In this document: in pieces, positions 9,947-20,557 of the stretch
Position numbering within the stretch: the first letter of the stretch is position 1
Layout: each line of letters starts with the position of its first letter
Origin: Nelumbo lutea
Lineage: Eukaryota; Streptophyta; Magnoliopsida; Proteales; Nelumbonaceae
Reading direction: 5' to 3'
Length of the DNA stretch: 64,000 bases
Assembly (NCBI GenBank): GCA_022828595.1
Contig: JAKGHH010000006.1
Span: 17,790,499 to 17,854,498, forward strand
The notes under the pieces: model-generated
Seen by the model: only the letters and a program-made list of their open reading frames with translations
Database searches by the model: none
Told to the model about the DNA's origin: nothing
Translations under genes and position numbers: made by a program

Positions 9947-10586
9947 TAGGCATCGCCCGACAGAGCCGCACAGCAGCACGCACCGCCTGGCAGCACGCAG
10001 CACGCAGCACACACTGCCCGGCAGTGCCACACAGCAGAATGCACCACCCGACAGCGCGCACGCACCGCCTGGCAACACGCAGCATGCACCGCCTGGCAGT
10101 GTACAGCACGCACCGCATGGCAGCAGCACGCACCTCACGGCAGTAGCACGCACCGCACGGCAATAGCATGCACCGCACAGCAGAAGCACCGTGAGACGCA
10201 TGCACCGCCCAGCAGCAGCAGTAGGGTGGGGCCCACCTGATAGCTCATCAGGGTGGGTCCACACTCTGCTCACCAACTCGCCGCCAGTTTCACCCTCCCT
10301 TATCCTTTATCCCTTATCTTATCTTATCCTAAGTAAGAGTTGTATTACTATTAAGAGTAACAAGGAATTCCCTTCTGTAATCTCCTATTTAAGGAGCTAC
10401 GAGTTAAAATAAAGCATTCAGTTTTCCAGTCAAGAAAAGAGTGAGGAGAGTTCAGGTGGTCTCTTGGACAAATCACCCATTCGGTTTTCCACAATAGGTT
10501 AAGACGCAAGGGAAGGCACAAGGGAAAGCAAGAGGTTCTCCCCGTGGACCGACCCATGACGAAATCCTACGTGCGGGCTCATAACA
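9883..10586 (+). repeat. 3' LTR of the starch synthase-carrying retrotransposon
   Basis: It is the direct copy of 7708-8474. It differs by many substitutions, a differently arranged GC-rich minisatellite, loss of a segment around the GAGTTGGATTACTGTAGCC text of the 5' LTR, and a single instead of doubled GGTGGTCTCTTGG segment. The TATTTAAGG box is near 10386. Such divergence implies an insertion that is not recent. Confidence 0.92.
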
Positions 10587-10591
10587 TAGAA

Positions 10592-11081
10592 CTGTTATTA
10601 GATCATATTTACATTGAATCTTGTGACACCTGAACCAGATCAGATCTTGGGATTTTAGATTGGATTCAGATCCTATTAGACTCACATTGTGTTCAGATTT
10701 AATTCAAGCCAACTTTATATTTCTGGGATGTAGAATTAAAATCCAATCTAATTATCTAAATAGATCATCCAATTACAACGATCTAATCATAAACATACCC
10801 TTTTTTGTTCGACTTCCATTCTGGCTTTGAAAACAAGAAATATGTCTATACAAAATAGAAAGAATCAAAAAGCTAGGTTTAATTTTGCATTTTTACATTA
10901 CAACTCAAATATCAATGCTTTGAGTGTTATTGTGGGTAGGGATGGCAATCTCTATCCTACTTGGTGGATATTGATCCATCCCTACCCACCCTGATAGAAA
11001 GGTCTTATTTTTTTAAGGACGAATTTGGGAGTGCCATTTGGACGGGTTTAGGGATCTATAATATATATAGTTATGGGTAGG
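10592..11081. repeat. Repeat block, non-coding
   Basis: The block matches 19360-19815 and 37255-37738. It continues the repeat interrupted by the element at 7708 and is itself cut at 11081 by a Tat LTR. No gene seen. Confidence 0.65.
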
Positions 11082-11907
11082 TGATGCTACACGATCTGGG
11101 TATTCCTAGCTAGCTGTGACCTGGCTTCTGGCTAGAACAGACGGATAAGTTAGAACTGGAGAAATCTCAAAGAAAGAACAAAGAGTAAGAGTGATGAAAG
11201 TGCTTAAGCTTCAATACCCTTTCTTCATGAGGATTGGGGTTCTTTTATGTTGGAGCTCGGTCACACCTGGCATAACTGCCACTGCCCTAGCCGTTACTGC
11301 CAGGGCAGGTGTGGCAGGTGCAGGTTGCGGTTACAGACTGCTATCGTCGGGTACAGACTCGACAGACACGTCACGCTTTTCAGAGATGGCAAACAGAATG
11401 CCGCCTGGCAAGCAGAATGCCACCTGGCAAGGGATCAGAGCCCTGCCACAGGATCCGGAAAGTACGGATGTCAGGCAGGTTTTCTTGCAGCCTGCTGAGC
11501 TATTGTACGTCAGACCACCTGAGGCAGGTTTGTCTCGGCACCGAGGTGCCGAGGTGCCTGCGTTGGAGGCGGTGCTGCTCCGAGGTTCTTCTCCCTCGGG
11601 ACACAGCCAAAAACCATGGTGCTCCCTTCTTAGGAAGGGAGAGCTCGAAGCCCCTTTAGGAGGAGCTCGGGTCTCAAGGGGAGCTCGGGCCCTGGGAGGA
11701 GCTCGGGATCTCCCACACTTGGTGGAAGTCAAGGTTGGCCAGGTGTTAGTCCTTGGCGAGTCGCTTAACCTGCCAAGTGGCCAGTGTTGGACTCGGCATG
11801 TCTCTCCCATCGAGTCACGGTTGTGCTATCAGGCTAAGTTGTTCGTTGAGTCAGGTCACACACACGTGTCCCTATGCTACGAGGTCGGCCCAAATCACCC
11901 TCCATCA
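11082..11907 (-). mobile_element. Reverse-oriented 3' LTR of a Tat-type Ty3/gypsy element
   Basis: Read on the minus strand it starts TGATGGAGGGTGATTTGGGCC, like the LTR at 60980 (TGATGAGGGGTGATTTGG), and ends with text like that at 61485 (complement of TGATGCTACACGATCTGG). A reversed polypurine tract follows at 11908. The insertion point GGGTAGG is uninterrupted in the paralog at 37733. Frames of up to 246 codons within it are not supported by any family. Confidence 0.75.
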
Positions 11908-11930
11908 ATTGCCCCCCACTCCCCGTGCTA
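11908..11930 (-). other. Polypurine tract (minus strand)
   Basis: The plus strand shows ATTGCCCCCCACTCCCCGTG; its complement, CACGGGGAGTGGGGGGCAAT, abuts the LTR start on the minus strand, matching the tract at 60957-60979. Confidence 0.7.
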
Positions 11931-12379
11931 GGGGTGGTGACATAGAGCGGGGAGTTCACGGTGCGCCGGGTGGATTTGGCTTGGTACTTATGCCACCCTG
12001 TCGGGCAAATCGTTGGCCAGATCAGTCTAGTGTTTGGTTCACTTGGAAGGAAAAACATGGGTTGCGTACAACTTACGCACGGACGTCATGCGATCTGGAC
12101 TTTGTGGACGCCAAAAAATGTGCTAAACTGATTTTGCCTTGAGAGTCTCGCAGCTGGTTTTCTTGAGGACCGTCAAATTGCTTTGATCTTGACCGTTGGT
12201 GCCCGGGCCAAGTGGCTATAAATAATGGGTGACCCTAGTCATTTTCTTTTCCCACTAAGTATCTTCCGTCTAGCTTGAGCTCGCGTTTGGAGTCTTCAGC
12301 TCGAGTCTCTAGTTCGGTTGCATTTTTTCCCAGTGAGTCCCCGAGCTTCCCTTTCTCCTTTTTCAGTTCATTTCATTCT

Positions 12380-14461
12380 ATGTCTAGTGGGGATAGTCTC
12401 TTAGATGAACCCAAGGTGGGTACCTCGGGTCAGGGTGACCCTACTGTTGCCCGACCTTCTCACGAGGCACGGGTGACCTCGGGTAGGCTGGCATCCACCT
12501 CCCGCCGAGGTCAGATGCCAGATCAGTTCGGTCCATCTACTATGACGCTGGAGAGGCTTCAACACCTCATCCAGCACTTCAACTTGCCTCAGGGGTACTC
12601 ATATAGTCTTCCTACCGGTACTTTCCCTTGGGAGCAGGATCCGAATGAGATCGTGATCTTTATGGAGCAACTAGTTGGTGGGCTTCGTCTCCCTCTTTAC
12701 CACCTCATTCCTGAGGTGTTGAGATGCTTCAACATCACAGTGGACCAGCTCCACCCAAACTCTATTCAGAACGTGGTCGAGACTATCTCCCTTTGTTCTA
12801 CACATAACTTTCCCATAGATGCAGACATATTTGTTCTATTCTATTAATAAAGAAGAGCGCCTCGGGCGTTCCCCCCGAGCGCGGGCGGACCTACTATCTG
12901 TCCCCTTGCCCGAGGTTCAAAATGTTACATAAAATCCAAGCAAGGTCCCGGCCTAGAAGCGGGACTACTTTGTAGTCCAGAGCAGCACGGGGTGGCCCTG
13001 CCTTACTAGTTGAAGGGTGGCTATCCAAGCCCCCAGCATTACTCTCGACCGGAAGACGAGGGAAACATTCCACTCATGGGCTTAGGTCAGGTTCGATCAC
13101 AGGGATTACGTTGCCAAAGAGAAGCTCACTCAGGCCGGTTTGAGCCCAAGTAGGTCTATTTCTACTTTAGTGTCTTGCTTAATCAGCCAAGTGTTTTCAA
13201 GCTTACTGACACCAAGCTCTATTGCAGGTCCCATGGAGGAAGAAAGGATTACCGGCCCGAGGCTCCTTCACCAAGAAGGTGCGCGTGGAACCCCCAAGTA
13301 CCCCCACCCCTGAACCTGACCTCTCGTACCCGAGCTCCCGCAGGCTCCCATCTCGGGACCTAAGCTTCCTAGTGCCCCTCCAGTGATAGATTTGGAGGGG
13401 GACTTACCATCTCAGGAGCTTGAAATGGTGGCAGAGCCGGTCGCTGAGCCAACTAGGGCTGCCACCAAAGTTCCTAATCCTGTCGAGGTTGCTGATGAGG
13501 CTTCCGAAGGATCGGCTCATCATACTGCAGAGACGGCGGCATCCAACTCAGGGAGCCAAGAGGAGGAGGAGAGCATCTTGAACCCCCATGTCAGCCTTGA
13601 AAGAAGTAGAGGGGCTGTCATCTCCACAGAGGGTATAGACTAGGCTGAACTCACCCCTGGTTACCTCAGGGCCGGCGCTGAAACCCACACTATGGTGGTG
13701 AGTTTGCACTCAAAGGGTCACCACTTTCCCATTCTTTCATTCTTTCCTCTCTAGTATTGACCGACCTCCTTTTGCCAGGTGAACACTACTGTTCACGCGT
13801 TGGCCTTTCAGTCTGACAAATACTTGAGGCGCGCTTTGGCTGCTGAGGAGTCATCTCGCACAACTCATACTGATCTGAGGGAAGCTCGGTACAAGATTCA
13901 TCAGTTGGAAAGTGACGTTGTAGCTCCGAAGGGCTTTATTGAAGTTCTACTATCAGAGAAGGAGGAGCTAGCCTGCGAGAGGGACAAGTTGAAAGCTGAG
14001 GTGAACGGGCTTAGAGCAAGCCAGGAGGCCTTAAAACTCGAGGTGGAGAACCTCAAGGTGGGTCAGAAGGCTTCGCAGCTCAAGGTGCAAGCGCTTAAGG
14101 AAGCCAAGGGGGCCCTGGAGCACGAGGTGGAGTACCTCAAGGCTGACATTAAGGAGAAGACTGAGATCTTCGATCAAGCTCTCAAGGAGACGAAGGTCCA
14201 GACCGTCATCGACTATGTCAAATCATCTAATTTTGACGATGTGATGTCGCAAGTCTACCGTAGGGTGTTTAAGCTCAACAGGTGGTTGATAAGGCATACA
14301 TACCCCGACCTCGACACAAGTGCCATCACCACCTGGAGGATCACAGATGACATGGCCCGCCAAGCCATGGATGACCCGGACTCCGAAGAGGAGACTGGTG
14401 CTACCGACCTGGCTGACACCCTCGAAGAGGCTCCGAGTGAGGTCGACAAGCCCTCAAAGTA
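12380..14461 (+). pseudogene. Antisense ORF of Tat-type element (PF04195-like, coiled-coil C-terminus)
   Basis: The gene runs opposite to its host element, between the pol side and the 3' LTR, as the extra ORFs of Tat-lineage elements are known to do. Exon 1 begins MSSGDSLLDEPKVGTS and contains LQHLIQHFNLPQGYSYSLP and EQLVGGLRLPLYHLIPEVL, typical of the 'putative gypsy type transposon' family; it breaks near 12845. A likely acceptor ATTGCAG/GTCCCATGG is at about 13224. Exon 2 (Pro/Glu/Ser-rich) continues to 13697, where GTGAGT starts an 81-nt intron ending TTGCCAG at 13778; the two sides join in frame. Exon 3 (13779-14461) is a long Glu/Lys/Leu coiled coil, then FKLNRWLIRHTYPDLD and an acidic tail. 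At least one TAG (13641) and frame damage in exon 1 show it is dead. The product's role is unknown. Confidence 0.75.
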
Positions 14462-14551
14462 ATTGTGTGTTCCTTGTACCCTGGGCCTGCGAGCTCAGTT
14501 TTACTTTCTCCTTCTCTTGATCCCCTGTACTGAGGTTCTTGATCCCCTGTA
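14462..14551. mobile_element. Truncated interior of the reverse Tat element
   Basis: Ninety bases of element sequence remain beyond the antisense gene before the sequence switches, at TTGGGTTAAATGTG, to the hAT-type repeat. The pol region and the 5' LTR are absent. Confidence 0.55.
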
Positions 14552-15929
14552 TTGGGTTAAATGTGTTAACCTTTAATGTCATAAATAAATAATAAAAAAC
14601 AATAAAATATAAAAGTACATAAATTTTCCAAGAAAAGCATTCAAGTACATGTATAATATCATGTATTTATCATATTAAACAAAAAGTAAGTGTGACATAT
14701 CAGAATTATTTATATACACAAAAATACAAAAGAAATATAGAAAAGATTGAACACATTTATAATTCAATATTTACACTACTATTAAAAATATGAATAAGAT
14801 TGTTGAACTTTCTTTTTACTAAAATCAAGGTTTTAAAAACCAACCAAAAAACAGAAATACTTTGGCTTCTGGTTTTCGGTTCAGCTGTTCAACCGTCCAA
14901 GTTGAGTGGGTCAAACCGGTAAGATGTAAAATATAATACAGCTTTTTATTCTAATTGTTAGATTAGAATTAGGTTAAAGTTTACCATATATATACATTCT
15001 TATGAGAAGGGAGTGTGAGACTTTAAGAAGGAGGCAGTTGGTTAAAGCTGAAAAGAGAGAAGAAAAAAAAAAGAAGAAAAGCGTTGCCGGAGGTGATTGT
15101 CACCATGTTCACGAATTGTTGTTGCAGAACTATTTTGCCTTAAGAAGAAGAAAAGAAAAAAGAATGAGGAGGAGGAACTGTCGCCACAGGCTATCTCTAT
15201 GTTCATCATCACTACCGCTACAACACCATTTACCCTCTTCTTACATCTCTCTAAATCTCTCTCAACTTCCAAATCATTTGTTTCATTGTTGTATCTCAAA
15301 TTTTAATATAAGATCAGTGTTTAATCTCTCTTCTCTTGCATTGCTTTTTTGATTTCTTCATTAGATTTGCTTTTTTTTTTCTGATGTAACTTAAAAAGAA
15401 TCACTGAAATGAGAAAACTTAAAATCAAAATGGATAAACTAAAAACACCAACTAATTTTGAACATTGGAAATAATCGAACAAGAATATAAGATATAAAAT
15501 ATTAATTTTTCAATTCTTTTATTTCATTGTAATTTCTATTTTAAAATAAAAAAAAAATTGGAATTAATTTGAATGCAACCCCAGAGCTATTAACCGGGTT
15601 GAACATTTTAATGGTTAAACAGTTTGGGCTAGCGGTACTTTGACCATCTCAACAGTTTTTTTTTTAGTAAAATAGTGATTCATGACCAAAATAGAACCAA
15701 TGACATGACTAGTTATATATATATATATAATTTTAAAGTGGATTCATTGGCCAACCCGAGCGTGGCCTGGGGCCCAAACCCAACCTGAGTGCATCAAATT
15801 ATAATACAAGTCAGGCTCGTGTAAAAAAAAAATCAAACTTGACCTTGGGCTCGGGCCTTAATCTCAAATTTTAGGGTCGTGCCCAGATTGACCATAAACC
15901 TGACCTAACCTGCCTGAGTTGCATCCCTA
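14552..15929. mobile_element. Right part of a hAT-type element (partial copy)
   Basis: It matches 21917-23635. It ends GAGTTGCATCCCTA followed by GCTGAAAT, the same end and flank as the complete copy at 20558-23635. The left 1.4 kb is missing. Purine-rich AAGAAG tracts near 15050-15180 create meaningless open frames. Confidence 0.7.
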
Positions 15930-17262
15930 GCTGAAATCAATGATGGCCCTGCTCCATTCACGTGGGGCAACTCTAGGCCGTCTCCCTGGTGTTTGAGCAA
16001 AGTTTGATCCTATGAAGACCTCTAACTGAAATCAAGATAAAGGAAAAACCATGTGAATCCCTTGTGATGACCGTTCAGCTTCAATATTTCATAGAACTGT
16101 CTTTCTATCCTATTCTCTTGTATATATACAGCATACGGGCCATGGGTATCCGTTTTCCTGGACCGCTTCATGCTGAGGCAAAGCCAGCACAAGCCATGGG
16201 TATCCCAAAAGGCCACTTCGTTGTTTCTTTCGTCACCTATGGCCGGGTTTATCCTTGATGAAGTACAAAAAACTATGGAAGGAAATTATAAAATTAAACG
16301 AAAGAAGTTTATAATAGAACCAAAATATATTTTCTTAACAAGAAAAAAATAAAATTGAAATAATAACAGCACAATAAGCAGCAGGATTATGGAATTTAAT
16401 AACCCTTTGCCGTCCCATTAATTGAGGTGGACGATCTTAAATCTTCTCATTCATTTTCTTCCTTGTTCTTTCAAAACAAAGTTTACAATGAGAGAAAATT
16501 GAACATAAAAATTTTATTTTTCAGGCTCAGTTTGGAAGGAGTACAAACATAAATATGAACAGTACAATTACATACAAAATAGTATAAAATACATGTTTTG
16601 TACCGTACACATTTGTATTCCTTCCAAACTGAGCTTGAGAAACAGTGCCCCTCTGCCCGTCCCATTTGATTGGGAGTTGAGACTTGGGACTAGGATCCAT
16701 ACGTTTATGACACTATTTAAATTGTAATAAGAGGATTTATATTTCATTGTTTGGACATAATAGAGAATGCAACATCTAGTGTTCCCATTCTTCCACACCC
16801 TACTTATGCCAATAAAAAGTACTTTTCCAAGCTATCTGAAGTCTGAACTTGCTAAAATGAGGTTTCTATCAAAATGCTTATTCAGAATCAGTAATTCAAT
16901 TTTACAAGCATAACATCTGAAACAAGGTTGTGTTTGGTTCTAGTGCAATTTTAATGTGTGAGAGTGCAAATGAAAGAATGCAAATTCTGGTTTAATTTTT
17001 TTCTTTGGGTTTTATTTTATTCTTCTTTAGGTCTTAATTTTATTTCCTTTGTATTGCAATCAAACAAAATATTGAAATAAAAATAAACCATAATTTGCAC
17101 CAAAAGCATTTGCACTATCATAGTTTTGCATCAATCCAAATAAGTTCGCATTCCAACCAAACACAGTCTAAAGAAATATCGTTGGGACAAAATTATGCCA
17201 ATAGCTTCACACAATTGGTCAGAAAATCTCAATAATCACAATTCCAAGATAAATGTCTATGA
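15930..17262. repeat. Repeat block with Tourist-like MITE, non-coding
   Basis: The block matches 23636-24350 and then 34930-35620 and 61486-61729. A MITE with GGCTCAGTTTGGAAGG ends lies at 16524-16635. No gene is supported. Confidence 0.65.
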
Positions 17263-17333
17263 GCGTTTCTAGTGTAGTGGTATCATAGTACCCTCCCACG
17301 GTACTGACCAGAGTTCGATTCCCTTGATGCGCA
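17263..17333 (+). tRNA. tRNA-Gly(CCC)-like gene, degenerate
   Basis: The 71-nt sequence has the anticodon arm GTACC-CTCCCAC-GGTAC with anticodon CCC, D-arm text TAGTGTAGTGG and T-loop TTCGATT. The acceptor stem GCGTTTC/GATGCGC has one mismatch, and two of five T-stem pairs are lost (CAGAG/CCCTT). No T-run follows directly. It is probably a pseudogene copy of the gene at 61730. Confidence 0.65.
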
Positions 17334-18029
17334 CTATTTGTTAACATCATAAAACATTTTGGACTTTCAACCTTGTCATATATGACTCTAGAGGAGTCAG
17401 GAGTGGATTAATAATTGCTTTTTTACCAAAAACAAAAACAGTTGCTATACATCCAAACAGTTCCCTAAATCTTGATTTAAGGCCATGGGATGTTACAACT
17501 TAGTAATACACATTTTCTTTGCGCTTTTGGCAAGTGAAGGTTCTCTTAGTCAGAATGCAACTCTAGTAAAACCAAACTAAACAAATTTGGTTGATACTAG
17601 ATCAGCCAGTTCCAAGATCAAATGCTGATTCGAATTTAATGGTTGAATGGCGGTTTAGAATTAATAATGGAAACCAGAATCAGTAGTTAATGAAAAAATA
17701 TATAGCTATGCTGTTGTGCAAACTGGAAAGATGGGAACAAAAAATGTATTGTTATCCCATCCTATGATCATAGAAAAAAAAGAAATAAATGTCTATCAAC
17801 AAATGAATTCAAAAAGTTATGGATTCAATTTAAGTATGTTAACTAGCGGGGATTTGTGCAATATATGACATTTGTTAAGTTAAAGATAAACAATAGAAAC
17901 ATTTAAGAGTATACAATTGTTTTATATAATAATTTATAACCGTTTATATTTTATATACTACTTTTAATAATCTTTTATAATATAAAAATAACAATAATTA
18001 ATTTTAGATATGGTTGTTTATCAAACTTA
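17334..18029. repeat. Repeat block, non-coding
   Basis: Bases to about 17735 match 61801-62212, and the part after that matches 3281-3530 and 63247-63490. Text across 17730-17755 (GGGAACAAAAAATGTATTG) is the uninterrupted version of the insertion site filled at 62213-63246. Confidence 0.6.
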
Positions 18030-18457
18030 GAGAACAAGTTTTTCCATTTCTACGATCCCCATGAGGATCTGCCCCGAATGGAGCAGGGATGGGGATGATT
18101 TTTCCCCCACAGGGGTAGAGATTGGGAAATTTTCATCCCCATTGGCAGGGACAGGAAGAGTACTCCTTGCCTTGCGTGGACCCTAATCACCACTAATATA
18201 TGTATATATACGTAATGTTTATATATGTATATATGTACACATACATCTATATGTTAGTCCTTTTAAAAATATGGTTGAATATGTTTGAATCTTTTCTAAT
18301 AAGATTGTAAATCTTAATTATTTTATTTTTTTTAAATAGAATAAATAACAAAGACATAATAGTTGACATTATAAAGAATCACGGGGAGAGTGGATCCCCA
18401 TGGAGATGGGGATGGGGAAAGGCTCCTCGTCCCTGCCCCACCCCATTCCTATTCCGA
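18030..18457. mobile_element. GGGATGGGGA-type short element
   Basis: It is a relative of 6178-6629 with the same CCCC/GGGG mirror tracts at both sides of an AT-rich centre. The ends are more degraded than at 6178. Confidence 0.55.
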
Positions 18458-20557
18458 ATCAGGCTAATAAAACTTATTAACCCAAATTCTAATATTTTTA
18501 GTCGGCTTTGGTTCAACAATTTCCCAACCTGACTGGGTTGGATTAATTTCGCTTTGGATATTTGTAAATTCACTAAAATTGAAAGATCTGACCATAGATA
18601 TATATTACTATTTTATAGTTTAAATGTATGTTTTTAATAAAGGGAAATGGGAAAGTTCCAATATTTCTTAGGCAAAATTATTTTATATCATAAATTTATT
18701 TTTTAATAATGCCATTATATTTTTTTTAAATCTAAACCTAATTTTTAAATTTATTTTTTTAAGTTAAAATCTTTTGAACCGACCGATCAAACTGATATAA
18801 GCTGAGTGACCAACTCCCCAACCTAACCAGGTCAATTTGGTTGGCCAAACAACCTACAACTGAAGCAAACCAAACAATAGTTTAAATTTAAAAAGCTAAA
18901 TAACAATAGTTTAATTAAACTTTAATAATTATTGAAAAATTTCTATTAAATAATAATAAAAAAATAGATTTATACATGATTATTGAAAATATATTTATCA
19001 CAAAAACAATAAATAATTTCTGAAATAATAAATATTAATTTTAGTATAAATAAATATATAATAAATAAATACTAAGTTTTTTAAATTATTATTTATAAAC
19101 AATATTTTTGTTGAAAGTTATTTTTTAGAATTATTAATTTGTATAAATGAAATTAGTTATTTACAATATCATTTATTTATTGAAATAATAACATTAATTA
19201 AATTTGGAATATTAATTACTTATTGAATTTAATAATCCAAAAAATTATAGTACTATTAATGCATAATTTTGTTATTTTAAAGACAAGTACCTACAACTTC
19301 TGGATCATATGATGAACAAAAGCAATAATGATTTTCCAAAATGTACAAAACATGGAAGAACTATTATTGGATCATATTTGCATCGAATCTTGTGACATCT
19401 GAATTGGATAAGATCTTGGGATTTTAGATTGAATTCTGATCCTATTAGACTCACATTGTGTTTAGATTTAATCCAAGCCAACTTGATATTTCATTAAAAT
19501 AAACGGGATGTAGAATTCAAATGCAATCCAATTATCTAAACAGATCATCCAAATACAACAATCTAACAATAAACATACCCTTTTTTGTTCGACTTCCATT
19601 CTGGCTTTGAAAACAAGCTGGAAATATGCCTATACAATATAGAAAGAGACAAAAAGTTGTGTTTAAGTTTGCATATGTACATTACAACTCGAATATCAAT
19701 CCTTTGACTGTTATCGTGGGTAGGGATGGAAATTTCTATCCTACTTGGTGGATATCCACCCTACCCACCCTAATGGAAAAGTCTTTTGTTTGAAGGACGA
19801 ATTTGGGAGTGGCGTTGACCCTCCTTATCCCATATATTGTTGAAAAACATATGAACTTTATGTATTAGGTGTTAAATTTAATATATAATTTTTAATTTGA
19901 ATTTTATGTAAAATATAATTGATAGTGTATGCATTTTATAAATGTCTTAATCAAATAATTGAAAATTTTACTATTTGTTCATATTATTTTACTTATTTAT
20001 TACTTATATATAACAAGAAATAACAATAAATTAAATGCAAGTTCTAAAACCAAATCACCCTCTCTTTGAATGCAAAAAAGGTAGGATTGGAGAGGGTTTT
20101 ACATTTTCATGTGCAGGGAGGTCTGAATTCTTAAAATCCAACCTGTTACGAATTTTGTGGTGGGTACAAGTTGAAAGGTATAGAGAGGCAAGTGGGGCCT
20201 AGAATTTCGGAAACCCTATTCAAACCCGCCCAATTGTCATCCCTAATTATGGAATCAACAAATACCCAAATTCAAAACATTGTTTCGATAACTTATATTC
20301 CGACCGTACATATGTGCATGGTAGCAGTGCTTAAAGCTGTTTAACTATGATGTGTTCTTATAAACCAAAGAAAGACGGAAAGAGGGGAAAAAAGAACCTT
20401 GACGTTTCTCTATATCTGGAGTTGGTAGGCCTATATATTATAGTGCTTGGCCAACAAATGGCTTGTCAAGTGGGCCCATCAAAAAAGGGATGGGGCCAGT
20501 GCTGTGAAAGTGTGTTAAATTTAAACCAACTGCCAAAACATTTATATTTGCTGAAAT
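18458..20557. repeat. AT-rich repeat blocks, non-coding
   Basis: Bases 18885-19280 match 3880-4290. Bases 19283-19360 match 7624-7707 and hold the empty site for the starch synthase element, and 19360-20557 match 37255-38937 (apart from the insert at 37992). I see no gene in it. Confidence 0.6.

Larger units (their letters stand above)
7708..10586 (+). mobile_element. Complete non-autonomous LTR retrotransposon carrying a starch synthase II retrocopy
   Basis: The element is 2,879 bp and has every structural mark of an LTR retrotransposon: direct LTRs that begin TGTTATGG and end CATAACA, a 13-base primer site for initiator Met-tRNA, a polypurine tract, and a perfect 5-bp target duplication TAGAA (7703-7707 and 10587-10591). 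Its 1.4-kb interior has no protease, reverse transcriptase or integrase; most of it is host starch synthase II coding sequence without introns, framed by a gag-like start and a pol-like tail. A paralogous empty site exists at about 19320-19375, where the same flanking text runs through without the insert. Mobility must have come from an autonomous partner. Host-gene capture by LTR elements is known (for example maize Bs1); I know of no starch synthase case, but cannot search. Confidence 0.93.

Noticed and set aside
11191..11931. 246-codon plus-strand frame
   Set aside because: It lies wholly in a Tat LTR that reads on the other strand, has competing frames of similar length, and shows no recognisable domain.
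15002..15352. Lys/Arg-rich frames around AAGAAG tracts
   Set aside because: They are purine-rich simple sequence inside the hAT-type element; the copies at 22400 and 32280 do not keep the frame.
17263..17333. Start of a SINE
   Set aside because: The sequence is tRNA-like, but no poly-A or short repeat tail follows and no target duplication brackets a body; all three copies sit in the same longer repeat context, so a tRNA gene duplicated with the segment is simpler.
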